A stretch of DNA of 64,000 nt, taken from Chaenocephalus aceratus. Its lineage: Eukaryota; Chordata; Actinopteri; Perciformes; Channichthyidae. Location of the stretch: NCBI GenBank assembly GCA_023974075.1, contig CM043792.1:20034824-20098823 (forward strand), written 5' to 3'. Below, one piece after another: positions 1 to 10,372 of the stretch. Every line of letters begins with the position of its first letter. The first letter of the stretch is position 1. The translations under genes were made by a program, and so were the position numbers. The notes under the pieces are model-generated. The model saw nothing but the letters and a program-made list of their open reading frames with translations. It ran no database searches and was not told the origin of the DNA.

Positions 1-414
1 CTTATCAGTCATATAAAGTAATTTCCATTCCTCTAATTTTTGGCACAAGATTGAAAGAAAATTATTGTTTTTAATCTTTCTGTTATATCCATAAACACAC
101 ACCAGTATGTAATTAGTCCCATTAACATCAGTCACAACCATTAGCCAATGACCGTTTGTATCACTCCTGTGGTCAATTATATTTCCAGGTAACCTGTTAA
201 ATAAAATCATCACTCCAGCCGAATGTGATGTTCCATGGCTGAAAAAAATGTTGTCTCCCCATTGTACTTTCCAGAACTTTGTATCTGCCTCTGCAGAATG
301 AGTTTCTTGCAGAAAAACACAATTTTCCTTTTGTTCCTTACAAAAAAGAAATATTGCCTTACGTTTCACATTGTTTTTTAGCCCCCTAGCATTTAAGGAT
401 ATGAACGATAACAT
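1..414 (-). CDS. L1-type ORF2 N-terminus, AP-endonuclease domain (partial, runs off the window)
   Basis: The reverse strand is open for 138 codons from an ATG at 414 to the window edge. The start (MLSFISLNARGLKNN) and the FLQETHS motif are typical of the apurinic-type endonuclease domain at the N-terminus of L1 ORF2. The Asn of LNARGL and the Glu of QETH are expected active-site residues. In this family the domain nicks target DNA to prime reverse transcription. It lies about 250 bases downstream of the ORF1 stop at 664 on the same strand, the usual L1 order. No stop is seen in the visible part; the reverse transcriptase would lie outside the window. Confidence 0.85.
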   Translation of the reverse strand, partial: MLSFISLNARGLKNNVKRKAIFLFCKEQKENCVFLQETHSAEADTKFWKVQWGDNIFFSHGTSHSAGVMILFNRLPGNIIDHRSDTNGHWLMVVTDVNGTNYILVCVYGYNRKIKNNNFLSILCQKLEEWKLLYMTDK

Positions 415-663
415 TGAAAGAGCAAAGATAGAAACCTTAAGAAAATGCGCAAAGGAATGCTATATCGATGCGCAGGAGTGAGTAACGTAGCCCTTAACAA
501 ACATATTTAGTGCAATAGCTCACAACATTTTGAATATAACCTGAGACATGTCCAATCCTAAAAAAATTAAAATAAACACTCAAACTGAAAACTTCAGCAT
601 ACCTACTGAGGACCGAAAACCTGCTCCCTGTCCCTCCAGTTAATTACTGCGGTGTTTTTCACG

Positions 664-1488
664 TTATTCCGGGTCCACTCTTTTGTTGTCAATCAGCGCG
701 AAGCCTTCCTTCAGAAAAGCTCTCTTCCCCTTTCTCCTGGCTTCTTGAACCAGTGGCCAAAGCTTGGAGCGAGCCTCCCGGTCCTCCTTGGAGAAATCCT
801 CTTTGAAACGAATGTGCATCTCGCTGCAGACTCTCGCATCTTTGGACTTTTTCCAGATCTCGTCACGAACAGTCCTCATCCCGAACTGAATGATGATTGA
901 CCTCGGTGTGTTGTTGGAAGTAGCTGCATTACCCTTCATACCCAGCCGATGGACAGTGTCTACTGAGTCACGCAGCTTTTCCACAGACAGCGGAACAACT
1001 CTTGTGAGTATCCCGATCACAGCTTCTCTTGTGTTTTCTCCTTCTTTTTCAGGCAGACCATTCATCCTCAGATTCCACCTCCGTTTGTAGCGGGCTTGCT
1101 CCTCGCCAGACTTACGTAGTAAAGTGTTATCTTTCAGAAGATCATCAAACTTTTTCTGAAGAGCAGAAATGTCTTTCTTATTTTCTTTAGCTGCTTCAGT
1201 GTTTGCTTCAATGCGTTTTTCAAACTTTTTTAACAGCTCTGTCTGTTCATCCATTTTTCCGGATAAGACTTGTATTGCCTGGAGAATGGTGCTGCTGCTA
1301 TCCTCTGCCATTTGTGTTTCGCCACGAACCTTTGATTTCTTTGGATTCGGTCCTTTAGTTGGTGTGTGGTCCCAATTTATTTTGTGTCCCTTAGAGTTGT
1401 CCGCTTCCATGTCCTCAATATCCGAGTCGTCACACGCCTCATGGAGAACTTTTAAGTTGTAATCGTGGTCGGTCATGCTAGCAGGCAC
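664..1488 (-). CDS. L1-type ORF1 protein (RNA-binding, coiled coil)
   Basis: This is an uninterrupted 274-codon frame. An acidic and polar N-terminus is followed by a heptad-rich segment at about residues 60-125 (LSGKMDEQTELLKKFEKRIE and on), which predicts a coiled coil. After it comes an RRM-like and C-terminal region (RRWNLRMNGLPEKEGEN, then TVHRLG and RSIIIQF). This matches the ORF1p layout of vertebrate L1 elements, which trimerises and binds element RNA. Coordinates assume the Met at 1488; MTDHDYN a few codons in is an alternative start. ORF1 is intact here, so the copy may be fairly young, but the rest of ORF2 is not visible. Confidence 0.8.
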   Translation of the reverse strand: MPASMTDHDYNLKVLHEACDDSDIEDMEADNSKGHKINWDHTPTKGPNPKKSKVRGETQMAEDSSSTILQAIQVLSGKMDEQTELLKKFEKRIEANTEAAKENKKDISALQKKFDDLLKDNTLLRKSGEEQARYKRRWNLRMNGLPEKEGENTREAVIGILTRVVPLSVEKLRDSVDTVHRLGMKGNAATSNNTPRSIIIQFGMRTVRDEIWKKSKDARVCSEMHIRFKEDFSKEDREARSKLWPLVQEARRKGKRAFLKEGFALIDNKRVDPE

Positions 1489-1700
1489 TTTATGTCAAAA
1501 GTGTTGGTAACTGAAGAGTTAAAGTAAATTGTGATTATTTAAGCTTCTATAATAACTTAAAGTGTATCATGAATAAGCTATTGCCTGTCAGTTTTGCAGT
1601 CAAGGACTCAAATCTAAACTTTTTTTACGAGCCTGCAACGTTGCTGCTTCTCACTCAGCCATCTTGAAACGCACCTCGCACGGATCGGGTAGTGACAGCG
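1489..1700 (-). promoter_or_regulatory. Probable L1 5' UTR
   Basis: This noncoding stretch lies immediately upstream of ORF1 on the minus strand and before the sequence changes character near 1700. By position it should be the element 5' UTR and internal promoter. No specific promoter motif was recognised, and the 5' boundary is a guess because the target duplication at the other end lies outside the window. Confidence 0.35.
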
Positions 1701-1852
1701 TGCACTGAAAAGTTTTTCTGTCGCAATATTATCGTTGAGCTAGATATATAGCTAGCATACATTGTCACTATCTGCTAACGTTAGCTTTAGCCTTCGTTTT
1801 CTAATAGTTTTTATTTCATCGGCTATAAACGGAGGTGGTATAAGTATAGATC

Positions 1853-2090
1853 GTGTACTTGAGTAAAAGTAGAAGCACTCAGATCTTGTACTAGAGTAAA
1901 AGTAGAAGTACTCAGATCTTGTACTTGATTAAAAGCAGAAATACTCAGATCTTGTACTTGAGTAAAAGTAGAAGTACTCAGATCTTGTACTTGATTAAAA
2001 GCAGAAATACTCAGATCTTGTACTTGAGTAAAAGTAGAAGTACTCAGGTCTTGTACTTGAGTAAAAGTAGAAGTACCAGAGTGTAGGAAT
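1853..2090. repeat. 33-bp minisatellite, about 7 units
   Basis: Seven head-to-tail units of 33 bp carry the core GTACTTGAGTAAAAGTAGAA. Two unit types alternate in the middle: one has GAGTAAAAGTAGAAGTACTC, the other GATTAAAAGCAGAAATACTC, giving a 66-bp higher-order period. Since 33 is divisible by 3, the reverse strand stays open and encodes an 11-residue repeat (QVQDLSTSTFT-like); I read that frame as a by-product, not a gene. Related AGTAAAAGTAG motifs continue to about 2570, so the array probably sits inside a larger, decayed repeat. Confidence 0.85.
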
Positions 2091-2580
2091 ACTCTGTTAG
2101 TAAAAGTACTGCATTCAAAATGTTCCTCAAGTAAAAGTAGAAAAGTATTCTCATCAAAATATAGTGAAAGTAGCGACAGTAAAAGTAGTCGTTGTGCAGA
2201 TTGGTCCATTTCAGAATAATATATATGATATGTGTTATAATGATTGATCATGAAAGTGTTCTCAAAGCTGGTGATGGTGCGGCTAGTTTGAATGACTTTG
2301 TATACTGCAGGGTAGCTTGTGAATTTACTCCAGGTGGAACTAAAGTCTGATTCAACACTTGATTAGATTTCACATCATTCATCCACATCTGTGAAATAAC
2401 TAAAGGTATTAATACATGTAGTGGAGTCAAAGTACACCATTTACCTCTGAACTGTAGAGGAGAAGAAGAACAAAGTAGCAACACATTGAAATACTTAAAT
2501 AAAGTACAAGTATCTCAAAATTGTACCCAAGTATAGTACTTGAGTTTATGAATTTAGTTACTTTACACCAGATGCCATAA
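2091..2580. repeat. Decayed interspersed repeat around the minisatellite
   Basis: Scattered AAGTACTTGAGT and AAAGTAGAAAAGTA motifs occur on both strands, and the right part (2500-2570) resembles an inverted version of the minisatellite unit. This suggests a nonautonomous DNA element whose subterminal repeat expanded. No clean terminal repeats or target duplication were found. Confidence 0.35.
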
Positions 2581-2799
2581 AGATAGAAAGACTCAGCCTT
2601 GCACAGAGGCATGACAATAGATTTTCAAAATGCTCAACAGTGCTGCCAAAATTATAAACTGACTGCTACACAATTAAAATAAATGCTTTTATATATTTCT
2701 ATTAGATGTGACTCTTTAGCGTTTCTGTTATTATTAACACTGCTGCTTTAGTTGTTTTGACTGCTAAAATCCTCTGTTATTCCTCATTTTAAAGCCGAT

Positions 2800-3120
2800 A
2801 TTCCGTGGGGTCGGGGGGCTCGGATTCTTGTCACCTTTTCCATACCTGATGAGTTTGCAACCCTGAATAATACTTAGTAAGGAGGCCATAATATTTTTGA
2901 CTCATGGCTGAAGTTAAGTTTCTCCAGCTCTCTCCAGGTTGGCAAAAAAAAATGCATCTCAAAATGCATCAGATTGATGCTTTAAAATATGGAATATTCA
3001 AAATGTTCTTCCGGGGGAGCATGCCCCCGGACCCCACTAGAGGGATAATATACTTCTCACCTTTTTCACCCCTGACCCGTTTTCATGCCTGATAAATAGT
3101 GAATAAAGGTTTTGATTTGC
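2800..3120. repeat. hAT-derived relic related to the element at 10373-11825
   Basis: The GGGGGAGCATGCCCCCGG core at about 3013-3031 and the neighbouring CATCAGATTGATGCTTT stretch match, in reverse orientation, sequence inside the hAT element at 10373-11825 (around 10580-10660). No coding capacity or ends are visible, so this is probably a fragment of the same nonautonomous family. Confidence 0.4.
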
Positions 3121-3189
3121 AATATTTATACAACATATCGATGTGTATGTAGTTACATCAGTATTTGAAAAAGTTAAATTTGCTAATAT

Positions 3190-3300
3190 TTGAGGACTAA
3201 GATAAAATAAGAAGTACTTTATTGATACCAATTTGGGAAATTGTTGCTTTGCAGCAGCAAAAGACAAGGCATTGTACATAAGACAGTTAAAAGACTAGAA
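3190..3300 (-). repeat. Probable LINE/SINE 3' tail fragment
   Basis: The stretch AAGTACTTTATTGATACCAA followed by TTTGGGAAATTG is a widespread type of teleost interspersed repeat end, read here as the reverse complement of a retroelement 3' tail. There is no coding sequence with it. Confidence 0.35.
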
Positions 3301-3661
3301 TTAAACAATTGAAAATGTAAACATCTCAAATAGAAATAAAATAGCAGAAAATATACATAGTGTGAACAGCTATCATACCTGTTAACATATACATGTTAGG
3401 CTAACGTTGCCTTGGTTAAAGAGCCTGTTGCTGTTGTTTATTGCTTTGAATTGTTTAAAACAAATATTATCTTCTTAAACTTGAATGGTAGTCAGGAGCA
3501 TCACTTCCTAATGTTTGATATTTTAGAGGGAGGGAAGGAAGGTTTCAAAATTCAGATTAGATTCATTTCTACAATTTCTTTAATTCATGGTGGTTTCAGT
3601 AATCCCCTGGTAATTGAGGACATAAGTAATCTAAATAAGTAATGTCTTCTTTATGACTTTC

Positions 3662-4716
3662 AGAAAGGACAGGAGATATTAAGTCCAAACAGTGTGAGCG
3701 GCACTACTTCATATATATATAAAAAACGGCAAGATAAATTAACCGGATATATTGGCATCTCTGCAGTATGGAACGCAGATCTAAAAAATTATACGCAGAC
3801 TATTGATTGGAAGAGAATATGGAATAATATCTCCTTAACATCGCGTAACCACAATCACCAATTGATACAGTATAAAATGATACACAGATATTACATGTCA
3901 ACCAGAAAATGCTGTCAATTAAGGATGATTCCAAGCCCCATATGCCTTCTCTGTAACCAAAAGACTATTGGCACATGGTTTATGAATGTACTGCAGTAGG
4001 AACGTTCTGGAAACAGGTTATTGACATTGTATCTGAGATTATTGGAGTTCACATACCCTGTCTCCCAAATATTGTATTGTTGAATGATGATTCTTCTCTT
4101 GATCTACAGAAACATCAGAAAAGGGTGCTTTTCACTGGTCTAACAGCATCCAAAAAAATAATAGTAATACGATGGAAACCCCCACATACTTTATTTATTA
4201 AGCAATGGATATCATCCTTCCATGACCTACTAATTTCAGAGCTGTCAATCGCTTCTGCCAATAAGGCTAAGGGGGAAACATTAGAGGCTATTCAAAGAGC
4301 TGCTGATCGGGTAATATCATTCATTTTAATGATGATTGTACATATACGCACACCGTGGTGCAATTGTGGTTTATTAGGAGTTAATCGCAATTCAGCTTAA
4401 ACAGATGAAATGTTATGTAAAAAAAAAAAAGGAATTTTATGTGGATAAATTGTTATGCTATAAATTGTTATGCTATAATATATATATAAATGAACGATTG
4501 CTAAAAAAACATCAGGTAGGATTTTCTGTGAAATGGCAAGATGGGGGAAGAGGGGGGACGGGGTGGCATGGGAAAGGGATTCCCTATATATATATATTTT
4601 TTTTTTCTTTCTTTTTCTTTTTGTATTGTCTATATCATTTGTATCTGTATAAGTCCCTTTTGTGAGGGCAAAAAAAACAATAAAAAGTTGGTCACAAAAA
4701 AAGAAAGGACAGGAGA
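3662..4716 (+). mobile_element. 5'-truncated L1 insertion with perfect 15-bp target duplication
   Basis: The 15-mer AGAAAGGACAGGAGA occurs at 3662-3676 and again at 4702-4716, bracketing a segment that encodes the C-terminal part of an L1-type ORF2 and ends in an A-rich tail (CAATAAAAAG then AAAAAAA). This is the classic signature of target-primed reverse transcription with 5' truncation. The element proper is 3677-4701 (about 1 kb). The two target copies are identical, so the insertion is not very old. Confidence 0.9.
3679..4400 (+). pseudogene. L1 ORF2 C-terminal remnant
   Basis: Two overlapping frames (about 3679-3999 and 3975-4400) together encode an L1-type ORF2 C-terminal region. They include the Cys-rich segment with CLLC and a downstream YEC motif, then a helical tail (FHDLLISELSIASANKAKGE). 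The frame changes near 3980, so a one-base lesion splits the protein. The 5' part with the endonuclease and reverse transcriptase is missing. No function is expected. Confidence 0.8.
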
Positions 4717-6075
4717 CCGACAGGTGCCTATCAATGATTGTCAACTGACAGTAAATAAATGGAATTCAATAAACATTGAATAGCATGCATGTAGTTTGTC
4801 TGTGCCTTTTCCTCCGTGTTGTCCTGGCATATAGTCTCCCCCATGGTTTGCTGTGCTGCCTGGGGATGCTCCAATCGCTCAGAGAAAGGAGTACAAATGT
4901 AAGGTTTCCCCACTGACACAGAGAGGAGGAAAGAATGTCTGGCTCAAGTCAGCAGGAGCAATTTAACTATCACAAAAGACAACAACAGCAACAACATATG
5001 TGAGGTAATCATATTTTTCACAAAACGAAGACCACACCATTGGGAAGCTTAACGTCTGTTTAATAAAAATAAGGAACAGGGAGAGGCTTGCAAAGCTCTG
5101 GGAGTTGAGACTCAGGTGCAGGCTCCATTGAATCCCCCTGGGGTTCTTGTGCTGAAAGAGGGAGACAGGAGAAAGGGTTAGATACATCTAGCAACCTATA
5201 GGATGGGAAATTGCTGACCTATTTTAAACGTACCATGTGTTTTCACTCTGACTTAAGTCCCTCTCCCTTTGCCATCAATCCAAAATCAGCTGAGCTGTAA
5301 CATAATACAGAGAGGTAATAATCAACAGAATCACAAAGACATAATATGACTGCTAAAAACACTCACCCATAAATTATGTTTTTGTTTACTGTTTAGAAGT
5401 CTCAAATATCCACTCTAAATCCATATCAATAGCGATGTAGCACAAAAATAGCTCTCTTCCTTATTATTGTGTAACGTTAACTATATTATACTAGCTTGAA
5501 CTCCAAAATGGATATCCTCATTTCACCACCTCCACCCACTACAATCACACGCCCCAATATTATATTGAACTAATATGTAACTCCCTCCACCCCGGATAAA
5601 AGCACGTTAAGAAGCCCCTTTTCTCTAATTCCACAACGTTGGAGGAAATAACATTAGGAGAACGGATTAATAGGCTGTTCGTGGTTAACGTGTGTTGCTA
5701 ACTTTATCCGGCATTCTAGTGTAGGCCCTAATCTGTTATCTGTAAACGTTAAATATACTGATTGAAGGGATAATCCACTAACATCCTTTAATACACATGT
5801 GTAGTTAATTTGATTCAGATGTTCTGATAATATCCGCAATATAAATCTTTAAACGTCTTCTTACCTTCAAAAATTCATCACGAACGGTCTATTATGCTAC
5901 AACCATAGACTGCTAGCCGCAGATCCAACTTCCGGGGAACTATTGAGAGGCTCCGCGATCCGCCATTGCTGTAAAAAACGGGTCCATTGGAGTGAACGGA
6001 GATGTCGTAACTCTTTTATTGGCTCTGGTCCGGATGCTGCGGTTACCACCCCCCTTTTCACTAACGGCATGCCTC
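4717..6075. other. Intergenic stretch with no recognised gene
   Basis: Short frames here lack domain signatures. The segment 5890-6060 (ending near GGTTACCACCCCCC) is GC-richer and might be promoter-like or part of a further repeat, but I could not assign it. Confidence 0.4.
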
Positions 6076-7340
6076 AAGGGTGCGTTCACACCTGCCTTGT
6101 ATAGTCCGGTTGAATCGAACCCTGGTGCGTTTAGCCGCTTGGTGCGGTTCATTTGGGTCGGTGTGAACGCAGACCGAGACCTCTGAAGTGAACTAAACAA
6201 CCGGACTCTGGTCCGCTAAAATAGGTGGTCTCGGAGCGCTTGCTTGCGAACTCTGGAGCGGTTCATTGCTGGTGTGAACGCAGTCCGCACCAAAACATAG
6301 GAAGCGCAGTATTTACGTGTCACAAGAACGCGGATATCTTCAAAAATCTTTAGCGAAAGAGTCTTTCAAGACATCCGCGGTTGTTTAGTTAAAACAGAAT
6401 TAAGTGTTGAACAGTGTCGTGTAAAGTAAACATTCTCCGTCAGCTATATAAAAGTAAGAACACCTGTCGTCGGTGAAACTCCCTCCTCTGCAGACTGCAG
6501 AACGTCTCTCATGGATAAGCAGGCAAAGAACACCGACAGGCTGATCAGGAGCCCGACGTGAAGCGGAGGGATCTAGATCGGCATGAAGGTGTTCTTTTCC
6601 CCATAATGACCGCGCTGCTGCATATTATGCCGCTTATTACATGGCCACATTCTCAACAAAGTAACGACATGACTCCCAATATTAATTGAAATGCTTTTGT
6701 GGATTTAGAAAATTATTTTATTGATTTAAAAAATAGTTGTATGTATTTAAATGTACATGCATCCGCTAAGAAAAATAGTCCGTTGTTACTGTTTGAACTA
6801 ACGAAGCAACGGCAGGAACTGCTTCGATAGCGTTTTTGAGGAGCTTTTTGATTACAGATTTGAAAATCGTTGCTTGCTTTAAAAGTAGCACAATTCATTA
6901 TGTCAAACCTTGGGAAGTATCTAGATATCCCTGCCCTAATGCCAAAGTAACTGGCAACTGAATATGTGTCGCCGTCTGACCTATGTCTGGACCGCTGCGT
7001 AAAAAGGAGGGTTTCTGCCCGTTACTTCTCCGCTGTTTTCTTGTCGCTCTTGTCTTGTCAGTTAGTTTCAGCCAAACTGTATACAGTTAAATCGAACGGA
7101 CCGATGCTCCATGGCGGAGGCTCCGCTAGAAATTGCCGGGATTTGCGTTTGTACCCCCTTAATGTCTGACCAATGGTTGAACAGCATTTCCGTGCACATG
7201 ACTTGTGTTTAAAGTTTATAGTCCCTTTGAGTTTTTGCCAGTGTGAACGCAAACCGAACCTTCTGAAAAATGAAACAATGTAACAAACTGTGGTCTGGTG
7301 CGCACCAGAGAGCGGACTATTAGGTGTGAACACACCCTAA
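6076..7340. mobile_element. MITE-like element with GGGTGYGTTCACACCT termini
   Basis: The left end AAGGGTGCGTTCACACCT (6076-6093) is mirrored by AGGTGTGAACACACCCTAA (7322-7340). GTGTGAACGCA motifs recur inside both arms (about 6160, 6270 and 7240) in inverted sense. These repeated subterminal motifs and terminal inverted repeats indicate a nonautonomous DNA transposon, perhaps PIF/Harbinger-like. No clear target duplication was found, and a partial copy of the right end is repeated at 7341-7366. The only ATG frame near a TATATAAAA motif (6447) is 16 codons long. No transposase is visible. Confidence 0.6.
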
Positions 7341-7663
7341 GGGTGTGTTCATTAAGGGTGTGTTCATAAAAGTACGAAATGAAAAATGGCAAGACACCAC
7401 TCATAAAACCGAATATTCAAGTTGAACTTTAGATTAGACATAACATAATTCATATTTTAAAAAGGAGAGTTCTGTTAAATAAAAGTGTAATAAAATTGCA
7501 AAAACAGAAATAACTAACCAGTCCATCCATCCATCTTCAAGTGAACTCCTTCACTTGACACTAAACAGTGACTTGCTTAATACTTTAAAGACTCCTATAG
7601 ATACTACAAGTCTACATACATGATGTGAGATAATGTCATATCTCACATCACTAACGTGAGAAG

Positions 7664-7890
7664 TAAAATAATAATAATAATAATAATCCTTATATTTATT
7701 ATAGCGCTTTATCAAAGACTCTCAAAGCGCTTTACAAATACACATTACACATACAGATCATACATGTAATGGTCATCTACTGTGGACAATACCCACAGGA
7801 GCAAGTTCGGGTGAAGTGTCTTGCCCAAGGACACAACGGCCTGATGATCAAACGCACAGACCACTGGGCCACCCGTCCCAAGTAGAACAT
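7664..7890 (-). repeat. L2-like LINE/SINE 3' end
   Basis: An (ATA/AAT)n run at 7664-7687 leads into TATTATAGCGCTTTATCAA and, further on, CTTGCCCAAGGACAC. This is the arrangement of L2-related retroelement 3' ends in fish, read on the minus strand. The same tail type ends the L2 copy at 56608-56680 in this window. Confidence 0.5.
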
Positions 7891-7962
7891 AATGTATTAA
7901 AAAAATAATGTTGTCCTCACTCCACAATCAAGACGTTATACCTTTAAGATGTGTCCAGACTA

Positions 7963-8049
7963 TCAAACCTGATGATCTTTGTTTGCCTTTAAATGATTGC
8001 TCAGGACCTTTTGGGTGAATGTCTTCCCACATGTAATACAGCGGAACGG
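7963..8049 (-). pseudogene. Orphaned C-terminal half-finger of zinc-finger copy 1
   Basis: After the TAA stop the frame continues open with CITCGKTFTQK and a degenerate histidine part, to a TGA at 7965-7963. The equivalent in copy 2 (about 14320-14395) reads through because the stop codon is AAA there. So a single A-to-T type change truncated copy 1, or the stop is ancestral and copy 2 changed. Confidence 0.65.
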
Positions 8050-9763
8050 TTAATCTCCAGTATGGACACGAAGGTGAGATCTCAGATTGCTTTTCTGGGT
8101 GAACCCTTTTCCACAAAAACTACACCTGTGTGGTTTCTCTCCAGTGTGGACTCGATTGTGAATCCTCACAGCTGATGGGGTTGCAAAGGTCTTCCCACAG
8201 AACTCACATGATCTACCGTCTCCATTAGGTTGAACCGGAGGTATGCAGATGTGCGACTTGCACTTGTATTTGGGAGGAATTTTCTGCTTACAAATATTGC
8301 AAAAGTTTGACTTGTGGGACTTCATGTGTATTGTTAGAGTGCGCTTGTGGAAGAAAGTCCTGTTACATATTTGGCACGTAAATATGTCCTTGTCTTGAAC
8401 TCCGGCAATTTCTACACTAACCATATTGAAGTCATTAAGTAACTCATCAGCCACAGCAGGGATGTTTTCAGAGTTTCTGCGACCACCTTTAGTGTTTTTC
8501 ATAAGCTCAGGGAGAGGTATATCGTCCTCCTCTTCAATTGGAATATTAAGAGTGCTGAAGGCCTCCTCTGTGTCATTGATGGATGTCAGCTGCATGATTG
8601 GTTCTTCCATACCCTCTGCACACACAACCTGTTCTCCATCCTGATCTAATGACAGGCTGCAAGTGCTGCCATGGGCCGATTTACCGACTGACTCTGGTTC
8701 CTCTGCTGTGCTTTCTTCATGATCTGTTGCATGAAAAAATACAAAGTGAAGCACTCAAAATGCTTCAAAAGCTGCTGAATCTGTTTTGTATTCTTTGTCA
8801 ATGCTCCTACACTCTCTTACCTTCTTTACAAAGTGTTTCCTGCTGGCAGCTGCTGGCAGCTTCCTCCACACAATCCTGTGAAAAAAAAGTCTAAATGTTA
8901 AACTCTAGTATTTTAATGACAGCAATGCTTTGCCAGACTAAAGTTCACATTATCAGTCGAGTTGTTGATGTTTGAAAAAGTATTAACATTAATAATCATG
9001 GAAAATGTAGCTTCTTTAAATGTTGTGATTTGCTGTTTCCCTCATCATCAAAATATATTTGTTTTTAAAGTTTCAGTTTTGGACTGGTGACGAAAAACCA
9101 ACACATTTCGAATGTTGGGATTTGGGAAATTCCGATGGGCATTTTTCCTAACTTTAAGATAATATGAATAATAATGATGGTTGTTGTGTTCACATTCATG
9201 TTATTTGTTCTTCAATATTCGAAGGTACTGGTTTTACATGTAATAGCTATTGAATCACCCACTTACGTCAGAGCACTTTGGTGAGTCTCCCCCCAGACTG
9301 CATGGGTCTGTGTCTTTCCACAGATTCATACACCAATCTTTTCCAAAGATCCCCTCTATGATGGGCGACCCAGACACTGGAAAGTCAAACCATAAAAGTA
9401 AGACATGGAACACATCAGTAAACAAAGAAACAATACAGAAGATGTATGTTCTTATCTGAGCTATTTTCAGTACGAAACATAAGTACCCTGAGCGTCCCCG
9501 TCCTTATGGCAGACAGTTTGCACGCCTACGCTGCGATTACTTTTACACAACACAGGAGCTTCGCTTCTCATAGTCGTCAGCTCGCACTCCAGACTGTTGA
9601 CTTTCTCTTCCAGGGCTGAATTCGCCTCCATGAGCAGAGAGAACCCCACACGGAGCTCCGCAGAGTCTTCATCCACCAGCTTACAGACCTGCTTCAGGGC
9701 GGATATGGCCATTTTCCCCATGATGGAGGTGAGCTGCGAGTGTAAAGAGACGCGGCTCGCCAT
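8050..9763 (-). CDS. C2H2 zinc-finger protein gene, four exons, intact frame with early stop (copy 1)
   Basis: Exons read on the minus strand are 9763-9487 ([18 protein letters not shown]), 9376-9267, 8875-8821 and 8723-8050. Each junction has GT/AG sites (donors GTACTTATG, GTAAGTGGG, GTAAGAGAG; acceptors ending in CAG), and lengths 277+110+55+674 sum to exactly 372 codons. The first exon has a helical segment of the kind common in fish zinc-finger families. Exon 4 encodes an acidic linker and four fingers: CQIC..HMKSH, a degenerate [20 protein letters not shown] and [13 protein letters not shown], with TGEKP-like linkers between the last two. A nuclear DNA-binding role is inferred. A TAA at 8052-8050 cuts off a further half-finger (29 codons, to TGA at 7963-7965) that copy 2 still encodes at that codon as lysine. 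Exon 3 has lost its 5' part compared with copy 2. Confidence 0.75.
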
Positions 9764-10117
9764 GGTATCTCCTGGCTGTAACAACTATTCACAATAAAAA
9801 GTATGAATACGATTCAAACGCCGAACGGTATAACAATAATTAACTGTATCCAGAGCTAACGGTACTCGCCACAGGGGAACTAAATACATGTAACACACAC
9901 ATGACGTGTATCCGGCGGATGTTCTTCTTCTTCTCTCGGTTTTTGGAGGATTACAAACAACTTTAAAGGTGCATACTTCCACCTACTGTACATGAGTATG
10001 AATCATCATATCATTCCATCTCTTAACCTATGATCTAATCAAAAAAAAAAAAGAAATCAACAAAAAACATGAAATAAAAAAAATAAATTTAAATCTATAA
10101 TCTTTCCTGACCTAATG

Positions 10118-10357
10118 TTAAATTATTTTTCCTACCCCAGTTTCACTAAGGAAGGTAAACAGTGCCTTTCTGGTAGCTCTTACTCCCTCTCCTTTTGTTC
10201 CCAAAACACCAACCACACTCCATTCCCTCTCTGCCTCTACAACTTTAACCTTTAGTTTTTCTTTTTCAGCTTTATAGATGTCACAATGTAACAAGATATG
10301 TTCTACATTTTCTTTTACTCCACAGCTCCTACACTTGTCACTGTCACTTTCCCGCAT
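10118..10357 (-). pseudogene. Nimb copy A C-terminal zinc-knuckle-like segment
   Basis: This encodes SDKCRSCGVKENVEHILLHC, a CxxC...H...C motif found at the C-terminus of several LINE polymerases, followed by about 45 residues to a stop. It would join the upstream part (11830-12100) across the hAT insertion at 10373-11825: the codons for NGT..L on either side of the AGCGTACC duplication are continuous. Confidence 0.7.
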
Positions 10358-10372
10358 GATATACAGCGTACC

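Noticed and set aside
1823..2251. 142-residue open frame with 11-residue repeats on the minus strand
   Set aside because: It is the translation of a 33-bp minisatellite; the frame stays open only because 33 is divisible by 3.
8426..8894. Plus-strand frames opposite the zinc-finger exons
   Set aside because: They are antisense to well-supported exons and show no domain features.
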